Below are positions 1 to 7,212 of a stretch of 27,425 nt of DNA, piece by piece (the first letter of the stretch is position 1; each line of letters starts with the position of its first letter). The position numbers were made by a program, and so were the translations under genes. This DNA comes from Roridomyces roridus (taxonomy: Eukaryota; Basidiomycota; Agaricomycetes; Agaricales; Mycenaceae): contig JARKIF010000336.1 in the NCBI GenBank assembly GCA_029378245.1, forward strand, positions 1-27,425. The letters are read 5' to 3'. Under the pieces are notes generated by a model. That model worked only from the letters and a program-made list of their open reading frames with translations. It was not told where the DNA came from and searched no databases.

Positions 1-345
1 ACGCATCTTGCTCTATCGGCACTCTCTTCCGTGTCGTCACCCACTCCTTCTGTCGAGGCGCTGACAGCAGCTGCTCAAGCCCTTCTCCCACCCGGCATCG
101 AGCTACCGGACGAGTTCTCCGATGCTGTCGGTGAGATGTATGTCTTAATCCCATCCCTGCGTGTGTACGAATGTTTAATTCCTGTTCGTAGTGCCCGTGC
201 GCCCAACGCAGACCTTCCCAATACGGCAGCTTTTCTTGGTGGGCTGGTGGCCCAGGAGGTGATCAAGATGATCACCAAGCAGTATGTGCCCATCGACGGG
301 TATTGCGTTGTAGATCTCATTGAGACTTGGACTGGGATGGTCTGA
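1..345 (+). CDS. ULA1: NEDD8-activating enzyme E1 regulatory subunit, C-terminal part (partial)
   Basis: This is the 3' end of the APPBP1/NAE1/Ula1 subunit, which pairs with Uba3 to activate the ubiquitin-like protein NEDD8/Rub1 before it is attached to cullins. The frame is open from base 1, so the gene continues to the left. The recognisable block is LPNTAAFLGGLVAQEVIK followed by MITKQYVPIDGY, the conserved end of the E1-like adenylation fold in this family. The stretch 138-191 (gtatgt...cgtag, 54 nt) is probably an intron: removing it keeps the frame and joins DAVGEI to ARAPNADLP, which fits the family better than the read-through. The stop is the tga at 343-345. The hAT transposon begins only 62 bases after the stop, so it may lie in or next to the 3' untranslated region. 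A generic UBA-type E1 is the alternative, but the C-terminal signature favours the NEDD8 branch. Confidence 0.85.
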   Translation, partial: THLALSALSSVSSPTPSVEALTAAAQALLPPGIELPDEFSDAVGEMYVLIPSLRVYECLIPVRSARAPNADLPNTAAFLGGLVAQEVIKMITKQYVPIDGYCVVDLIETWTGMV

Positions 346-399
346 ACAAGAAATGTACATTGTAGAATAAATCTTGCTGTCGACTCTCGTGCTGAGAGT

Positions 400-407
400 T
401 ATGTAAT
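400..407. repeat. Left target-site duplication of the hAT element
   Basis: The 8-mer TATGTAAT directly precedes the transposon and is repeated exactly at 4606-4613 directly after it. An 8-bp duplication is the hallmark of hAT insertion. The perfect match argues for a fairly recent insertion. Confidence 0.93.
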
Positions 408-428
408 TAGTGCTGCCGCGACTCGGCT
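408..428 (+). repeat. Left terminal inverted repeat of the hAT element
   Basis: It begins TAGTGCTGCC and pairs with the reverse complement of 4585-4605. Two of the 21 positions differ (positions 11 and 14 of the repeat). The TAG start is common in hAT elements such as Ac. Confidence 0.92.
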
Positions 429-562
429 CGGCTCGGCTAGCCGTGAGAGCCGAGCCATAATTAAGCTGAGCCAAGCCAGCTGTTTGACATGACAGCTTTG
501 ATGGCTCGGCTCCAGCTTGAGCCGGCTCCCGGCATGGCTAAGCCGCAGCTTTGAATGGCTCT
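429..562. repeat. Left subterminal motif array
   Basis: This stretch holds many copies, in both orientations, of GGCTCGGCT/AGCCGAGCC-like motifs and related forms (for example around 421-436, 447-456, 503-510 and 521-530). It also has TTGACATGACAGC, which resembles a block in the right end, and CTAAGCCGCAGCTT at 538-551, repeated exactly at 4461-4474. Subterminal repeats of this kind commonly bind hAT transposases; that role is inferred here. Confidence 0.7.
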
Positions 563-983
563 TTCCTTACTTCCACCACTTGTCCACCACACTAGCCTTT
601 ACATCCTCTCCTTCAGTCCTCCAGCTGTCCCCTCGTACCACTTAAAGCAGTTTTAACTCCTACGCCCTCCCACGTCAAGCTTAAAGGACAGCCGTTTCAA
701 GTGGAGAGCTCCCGACTGGCGCGTTGTCTCCGAACCGCAGTCAAGGGTCGCGCTCAACCCCGCAACACCCGTTCAAATTGTTGGTTACATAGTACGTGCC
801 GCTGATGCCGCCAGCTCGATTCATCGCCCACTCCTCTGAGCAAGTGTTTTGGGCCTCACCGGTCGCAGTTCACTGACTAGCGATGACCATTAGACTTTTT
901 ATTTCCTCCGCATCGCCAACATACAACTACGCGTGCCAATGGAGTCGCATCCATCCATTTTCCCCCCTCCGTATTTCACCTTC

Positions 984-3900
984 ATGCCTGGAACCCGAGG
1001 TCGAGGTCAAGGTAGGCGTCTTCAGTTATAATTTCTCGCCTTTTTCGAATGCTAACCTCTTGCACAGTCGATCCCCAAACGCCCACAAGGGCTCCGCCTC
1101 AAGCACGACCTAGCCGCACGCGCAGAGCTGCACCACCCCCTCCAGACAGAACACCTACTCCTCCGCCGACCCCACCTCAGCCCCAGCCTCGGAATCGTAG
1201 ACGTCGCCAACCTCAGGAGCCCCCGACTGAACCCGCTCCGACTGTCGGAGAAAACACTGGTGAAGCTGGTAAGTCTTCGTCACTTACACTAAAAACCAAC
1301 TAATACCTCCAGCTACCGGAGATAACGACGTCTTCACCTCCACTCCGGCTGGCCACCAACGCCGCGCAAATGTCCGCTTCAACGAACCTCAATCCGAGGG
1401 GGAATTCTTCCCTTCTCCTTCGCCGACAACTTCCAGGAGAAATCCCCCTTCCCCCAATCGGCATCGTGGATCGCCGCGGGCAGGGCCTCATGCCCCTCCG
1501 TCTCGGGCTCATCCTCGACCTGCCGGCAGTCGATCCGGCGCCGCCAAGGATATTTGGACGTTCATTGAGGGGGAGACGGAAGATTCACGGGAATGCATCC
1601 TCTGCCGGTGTGTCATCATAATTCATCCTGCTACTCCACATACTTATCCTTCCCAGACAGGCGCACCAGGCAAATCCCCATCAACACAAACAGAAATTCT
1701 ATAGCGGCACCACGAGTACGGGAGTGCTGCGAAAACATCTCTATACCGAGCACCTCGATGTCTGGGTCGAGTCATGCGACCAGCTTCAGATTCTGATCAA
1801 AGCCAAGGAGGCGAAGCCGTACATCGAAGACTACCGTCAGCGAAAAGCCCAACAACCCCCCGGCGCTCCACCCACTTCGCAACCTCAAGAGAAGCGGCCC
1901 GAGTTCTCGCAAGAAGCGTTTGTGGACGCCATCGTCGAGTTCATCGTGTCTGACGATCAGGTGAGTTTTATGTACCAACGTCAGCGGACGCCGGCTGATT
2001 TACGTGCATAGTCTTTGAATGTCATCGAAAACACGCAGCTTCGCGCCATATTCCTGATGCTGCGCGAAGAATTACGCGACTCCGACATTCCGCATCGCAC
2101 CACAATACGAAAACGTGTCCTCGAGGTTTGGGACGAGCATCTCAAAAATCTCGAACATGAAATGGCGGTATGTGTCCTGTTTCACTCGCGATTCTCATGT
2201 CTGATTACGCGCGAACACTTAGGACGCCCTCGGTAAAATCTCCACCACCATGGACATGTGGTCTGACCAACAGAAGGTGCCCTACATGGCGGTGACGGCC
2301 CACTGGATTCAGGCGCAACTCGTCACCACCAGCGAGTCGGGGCCGCAATACAAATTAACCCTCCGCTCCGACCTCATCGGATTCATACGCGTTCCCGGTC
2401 ATCACGACGGGGACCATCTTGCCGCTGCATTCCTACATGTTGTTGATCGAATTCGTATCACTCACAAAGTATGTTCTCTGATTATTCGCCCACTGCCTTC
2501 GTTGACAGTTCTCAGCTCGGGTGGGTGACACTGGACAACGCCTCTAACAACGATACGTTCATGGCCGCCGTGGAGCGCGAACTTACTCGACGTAGGATAC
2601 CCTTCTGCAAAGTCAAGCGAAGGATTAGGTGAGGGTTTTGGAGGATTATTGACACGAAATCTCATACATTTTAGGTGTTTTCCTCACATTGTCAACTTGG
2701 CTTGTAAAGCCATACTTGCAGGCCTTACAAACATGGACTTTGCGGCCGCGGGAGCGCGAGATTTCGTTCGTCCGCCGGGGGCGGCTGGTTCGTTTCTAGA
2801 CGCCGTGAACCGTGATCCCGTCGCCACCATCCGAACCGTGGTGCGATCCGTGAGTTAACTGCTTCCATCTAGTGCATTGTACTAACTGTTGCGCTAGATC
2901 CGCGCTTCATCCTTGCGGCGCCAATACTTTTCGGAAATCCTCAAAGCTCTACAACACAAAGATTTGCAACTTCTTCGTGATGTCGACACGCGGTGGTCAT
3001 CAACACTGCTCATGATTGACCGAGCGATCCTTCTTCGCGAGGTATGTCCGTTTGCCTGTATTTCAAGTGTGTTGCTGAACGGATTCAGGCAATTGATGAA
3101 TTTCTCCAACATGACGAGTTCAAGGAACTCCACAAATACCAGCTCGGCGATCGAGATTGGGCGGCGCTTGAGTCGTTCAGAAGAATTCTAGCCGTAAGTC
3201 GTTTTGCATCATACCGCTAACTTTAATGACACATACTTGCACGTCAGGTACCGCACGCGTTCCAGCAAAAGCTGTCCGCGGAGAAGACACCTACTCTCGG
3301 TCGCGCACTCCCTGCGTTCGAAGCCATGATCAAGATGTGGCAAAAACAACAAGAGAAATACCCCGAGACTCGCAACATCGTCCAAAAGGGCATCGACAAG
3401 CTCGGCGCATATCAAGAACGAGTGGAGGGCGTTCCGGTGTATGTCTGCGCCATGAGTAAGTCTGTCCATCTCTTCTCCATCGTACCTTATCTTACCTTCT
3501 ACTCCCAAAGTCTTGAATCCTGCGACCAAGTTGTCATGGTTCGAGAAGCATCGTCCAGACCGCGTGCAGTGGGCCAAAGATCTCTTCCTCGTGGAGGTTC
3601 GTCATTATCTCTCGTGATCGCCGATGTGTCTGATGCATCTCAGCTTAACCAATATCGTACAAGTATTATTAACACTCCCGCGCGGCCGTCACACAGCAAT
3701 TGGGCGGATGAAATTCTTGGTCTAGACTCACCTGAGCGTCCGCAACAGAGTCGAAGCGTGCGGGAAGAGTTTCAGGCGTATCTCGGGGAGGGCTTGTACG
3801 AGGTAGATTCCTCGGTGGATTACTGGCAGGTGCGCGACTCATACCCTCGCACGTTCTCCATCTAATATTCTTACATGAACAGAAAAATCAGTCCCGTTAT

Positions 3901-4227
3901 CCCACTCTATTCAAATTCGCTCTCGATGTTCTCCCGATTCAAGGGTCTGCTGTACCGTGCGAGCGTGTATTCTCCTCAAGCGCTGAGACGGACACCAAGC
4001 GACGGAACGGTATCGCGCCGGAGCTGATGGAGGCGCTTCAAATGCTCAAATATTCGATCAAGCGCGGCCGAGGTCTCGATTTTACCCAGGGAACGACGCG
4101 AGAAGATGAGCTGGCGGTTCTGGAGGCTGTGATGGCCGAGCACACCGCAGTACCAGAGGACAAGACGGGTTTCAATGCTTTTATTCAATCTCTACTAGCT
4201 CAAAGGGACTCTGAGTCGGACTCCTAG
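984..4227 (+). CDS. hAT transposase with BED zinc finger and C-terminal dimerisation domain
   Basis: This transposase would cut and paste the surrounding element. Exons by eye: 984-1011, 1068-1268, 1313-1607, 1657-1960, 2012-2167, 2223-2468, 2516-2628, 2675-2849, 2898-3041, 3089-3193, 3248-3455, 3511-3596, 3644-3829, 3883-4227. They sum to 2,592 nt (863 residues), all with GT-AG introns of 43-56 nt. The first 150 residues are Pro/Arg-rich. A BED-type finger follows (C171, C174, H202, H207). Catalytic-core signatures are TMDMWSD (D339), LDNASNND (D417), the C-x2-H motif CFPH (C449/H452) and DTRWSS (R538, W539). The C-terminal hAT dimerisation region is YPTLFKFALDVLP followed by PCERVFSSS, whose E776 is the likely third catalytic acid. 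No stop codon interrupts the model. The start at 984 was chosen because MPGTRGRGQ joins in frame to the Pro-rich exon. Family assignment is firm; exact junctions are predictions. Confidence 0.9.
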
Positions 4228-4458
4228 TAATACACAGCGTATCATACTATACACGAACTAGATTCATGACCTAGCACTTGAAATTTATCAACTCTGTCTT
4301 GCTGCGATCTGGTTGCCGTCGTGCCGAACAAATGATTCATCCTATCAGAGGTTCTAAAGAGGAAAGGACCAGCCCAATAATCATTTTACGCCTACTGGAT
4401 ACATCTGAGCCCGATAGAAGAACCCAATATGTTGAACGAATGTCTGCAAGGAACTCTG

Positions 4459-4584
4459 TGCTAAGCCGCAGCTTGAGCCGCGGCTTAGCCGAAGCCGTCG
4501 GAGTCGAGCCATTTTTAAACGGCTCGGCTCGGCTATGTGACATGACGGCTCGGGAGCCACGTCAAGCTGAGCCGAGCCAGCCGT
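4459..4584. repeat. Right subterminal motif array with a palindrome
   Basis: It carries the same GGCTCGGCT/AGCCGAGCC-like motif family as the left end. A perfect 9-bp inverted repeat (CTAAGCCGC at 4461-4469 and GCGGCTTAG at 4480-4488, 10-nt loop) could form a hairpin. GTGACATGACGGC near 4536-4548 matches a block of the left end. These are likely transposase binding sites. Confidence 0.65.
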
Positions 4585-4605
4585 AGCCGAGCCGTGGCAG
4601 CACTA
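4585..4605 (-). repeat. Right terminal inverted repeat of the hAT element
   Basis: Its reverse complement starts TAGTGCTGCC and matches the left terminal repeat at 19 of 21 positions. It ends immediately before the 8-bp target duplication. Confidence 0.92.
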
Positions 4606-4613
4606 TATGTAAT
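4606..4613. repeat. Right target-site duplication of the hAT element
   Basis: TATGTAAT is identical to 400-407. Removing the element and one copy would restore an uninterrupted intergenic sequence between the NAE1 end and the first MFS promoter. Confidence 0.93.
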
Positions 4614-4789
4614 CGTCTATGTTTCAATTTTGGGCATGAAATCGTCAAATTTGCTTACCATTGAACCCCCTTGGCCTCTCAAGATGTTCCCTACCTTATC
4701 TCACCGTGTACTCCGTCCAGACGTGGTCTGAACGTGTTCACAACAATTCTCCGAGAATTTTCCGCGTCGGACTTGACTCACCGAAGTGC

Positions 4790-4800
4790 TTATTTAAAAT
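4790..4800 (+). promoter_or_regulatory. TATA-like element of the first MFS gene
   Basis: TTATTTAAAAT lies about 30 bases before the ATG at 4830. About 40 bases further upstream an inverted repeat (AATTCT-CCG-AGAATT, near 4745-4759) could bind a dimeric regulator. Both sit in the 216-bp strip between the transposon end and the gene, so the transposon now forms the distal promoter context. The functional role is inferred. Confidence 0.35.
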
Positions 4801-4829
4801 GCTCTCAGCCCCTGCACCAACATCGAAAG

Positions 4830-6889
4830 ATGTCCTCAGGCATTGAACTTCACGAGCTTCACGCTGTACCTGCTCCCAATGGCACGGGTTCCGTCAAAGA
4901 CGTGCCTGTCGTTCCAGGTGAATCCAATTCAGCCAAGGACGCTCCCCGGTCAAGGCAGCACGTTAATCGCGAGAGAATTCAACTCGCTGCGCTCTATTGG
5001 TGGTAAGCTCTCTTGAATGTACTCAAGGCACCGAATGACGCGTTCAAAACAGTCTATGTACTTGGAATTCCTGCTACTTGATCTTGGCTCAAACTTTCAA
5101 CAGTTCTCGCGGGATGGAACGACGGAAGTGCAGGCCCTTTGATTCCTCGCATTCAGAAAGTCTACCATGTATGTATGTTGGTTTGACCCCCTCACCCCAT
5201 TTGACCTTGTACTAGGTCGGTTTCGCCGTGGTTTCGCTCATATTCGTCTTTGCCTGCGTGGTACGTTTGAACTCGGCTCGTAATTTCATCTCTGTAATTT
5301 TGCTCTACTCAGGGATTCATTGGAGGTGCTATGATAAATGTTCCTCTGACCGACAGGTTTGGGTTCGGCAAGGTCTGACCATTCAGTCTAGATAAATATT
5401 CTGTGCTGACTGTCCTCATCCAGATGATCATGTTCGGTGCCCTCTGTCAAATAGTTGCCTACGCCATGCAGGCTCCTGCACCTCCTTTCCCCGTTTTCGT
5501 GCTCTCCTATGTTATCAATGGTGTCGGCATGGCTATTCAGGTACTTGCATTCCCTTCGTTGTTTCTTCAACAGCGCAGATGAAATTCTGAGTGAAGGATG
5601 CTCAAGCCAATGGATACACCGCCGGCCTCAGTCATAATGCCGAGACCAAGATGGGATTATTACATGGAGCATACGGTGCCGGGGCCCTCGCCTCACCTCT
5701 TGTGGCTACCCAGTTCTCCCAAATGCGACATTGGTCCTTTCACTAGCCTCATTTGGGATCAATATTGAAAACTGCGACAGGTCCTACCAATACCTCGTTT
5801 CTCTTGGTATCGCCCTGTCCAACGCTGTCCTTCTTTTCACCGTCTTCCGGCTCAAGACCCAAGACGGTAATTGAACTCCTTTTCTTCTTCCTCTGCCCGC
5901 TGACATTCACGGACAGAGTGTTTGGCTCAGGTCGGCGAAGCTGCTGGTGAAACGGGCACGAGCGAACACAGCACGTTTAGGCAGATCTTAACCACGAAAA
6001 CGGTGCACCTCCTTGCATTCTTTATTCTCGTTTATGTCGGTGTCGAGGTTACAATTGGAGGTGCTCAATGTCCTTAACAAGTACTCGCTGGCGCTGATCT
6101 CATTTCAGGTTGGATTGTCACATACATTATCGATGTGCGCGGGGGAGGCCCGTCGGCTGGTTATGTTTCGGCTGGGTTCTTTGGTGGTCAGTTTCTTCAT
6201 CCTGCAAAAATGTACACGACTGGAAAATCACAGGCCTCATGACCGGCCGCGTGGCGCTCTTGTGGCTCAATCAGAAGGCAAGAACTCCGACCGAATTCAT
6301 TCCTTTTGCTCACCGATTTCGCAGATTGGTGAGCGTCGCGTACTTTTCTTGTACTCCATCCTTGCCATTGCGTCAGTGCTGCCGTAGTTCATTCTCGTTG
6401 CCATTTCTTATCATCATGCGTAGACTGGAGCTCGTTGTGTGGCTCGTGCCATCCCTAGTTGGGAGTGCCGTAGCTGTATCCATCGTCGGGGTCCTTCTGG
6501 GAGTGAGTCCGTTTCTTCCACGCTTCCCATCCAATTTTTATGCTATTTCCACAGCCAATCTACCCCATAACCATGAACTACGCTGGACGTGTTATCCCCC
6601 GCTGGCTCCTTACTGGGTCCATCGGCTGGATCGCCGGATTCGGCCAGGCAGGAAGTGCCCTGTTTCCGTTTATTACTGGTGCAATAAGCTCTCAAACCGG
6701 TATCAAATCTCTGCAACCTCTGTGTGTCCTCATTCTTGCAGCGGAGAGTGAGCTAATGGCTATCTAGGTTGATTTCCATGATGGGACTCATGGTGAGGCA
6801 TACGATCGACATTGCTCACACTCTGAATAAAATCTATCTAGGTTATCCTTTGGGCTCTTGTTCCTGGAGCTCCGCGGAGAGTGGATTGA
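4830..6889 (+). CDS. MFS transporter, BSC6/FucP-like (tandem copy A)
   Basis: This is a 12-helix major facilitator protein, probably a plasma-membrane or vacuolar permease of unknown substrate. Exons: 4830-5002, 5053-5057, 5104-5168, 5216-5260, 5313-5372, 5424-5540, 5597-5733, 5781-5866, 5917-6060, 6109-6186, 6234-6277, 6325-6371, 6424-6502, 6555-6721, 6768-6792, 6842-6889. They total 1,320 nt (439 residues) with no stop. Helix 1 carries LAGWNDGSAGPLIPRIQ and the loop after helix 2 carries PLTDRFGFGK, the MFS motif A; later blocks are VRGGGPSAGY and GSIGWIAGFGQAGSA. Two oddities: a 5-nt microexon (5053-5057) is needed to read YWCLFLAGWND, and the intron 6278-6324 starts with GC (gcaaga...gcag). 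Intron 5734-5780 is absent from copy B and is flanked by GGTCCT repeats. BSC6 similarity is recalled from motifs only. Confidence 0.85.
5733..5785. repeat. Direct repeats bounding a copy-A-specific intron
   Basis: GGTCCT occurs at 5733-5738 and at 5780-5785, one copy at each edge of intron 5734-5780; 10 of 13 aligned positions match when the repeat is extended. In copy B the matching exon reads through this point (CATTGGTCCTTTCAC) without an intron. The layout suggests an insertion with local duplication that created the intron. Confidence 0.6.
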
Positions 6890-7212
6890 ACCCCGCCTAT
6901 CGTCTGCAGGAGGTCCTCGTTGTGGATGTGTCTTACTAAAAACATGTAGAGTAAAAAGGGTGTAGATTCTCTTATCCAGTTTCTTGAACGGCGGCGAACT
7001 CGGGATAACAGGAGATAACATACGCGGCAAAGCTCCGCCCAGGGCACGGGGAAGGAAAGATTTGTGTTCGGACTTTCGGCTCCGGACAAACAAATACTCC
7101 CTTTACCGTTACCCCAACCCTGTAATTTCATCATTTAAGCGCTCTCATACCCCGCATTAAAGATGTCCCGACCTCTTATCATCTCGGACCTTGACTTTCA
7201 AGCCTGAACATC
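6890..7212 (+). other. Intergenic region between the two MFS copies
   Basis: These 323 bases hold the 3' untranslated region of copy A and the promoter of copy B. A T-rich stretch near 7121-7140 and CATTAAAG at 7156-7163 may be core promoter sequence. No gene or repeat was recognised, and antisense frames here have no similarity I can place. Confidence 0.5.

Larger units (their letters stand above)
408..4605 (+). mobile_element. Complete hAT-family DNA transposon, potentially autonomous
   Basis: This 4,198-bp element is bounded by 21-bp terminal inverted repeats starting TAGTGCTGCC (19 of 21 positions match) and flanked by an exact 8-bp target duplication. Inside each end lies a dense array of GGCTCGGCT/AGCCGAGCC-like motifs, presumably transposase binding sites. 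Between them is a single gene (984-4227, +) encoding a BED-finger hAT transposase whose 14 exons can be joined without any stop or frameshift. Non-coding parts are 408-983 (terminal repeats, then leader) and 4228-4605. Length, ends, target duplication and coding content are all complete, so nothing visible rules out activity. It sits between the end of the NAE1 gene and the promoter of the first MFS transporter, about 216 bp from that ATG. Confidence 0.95.

Noticed and set aside
883..1113. Alternative transposase start in the 883-1113 frame.
   Set aside because: That frame does not join the Pro-rich exon; the ATG at 984 does, through a normal 56-nt intron.
4671..5006. Longer N-terminus for MFS copy A using the upstream frame from 4671.
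   Set aside because: The upstream part overlaps the TATA-like region, and the ATG at 4830 gives a typical MFS N-terminus.
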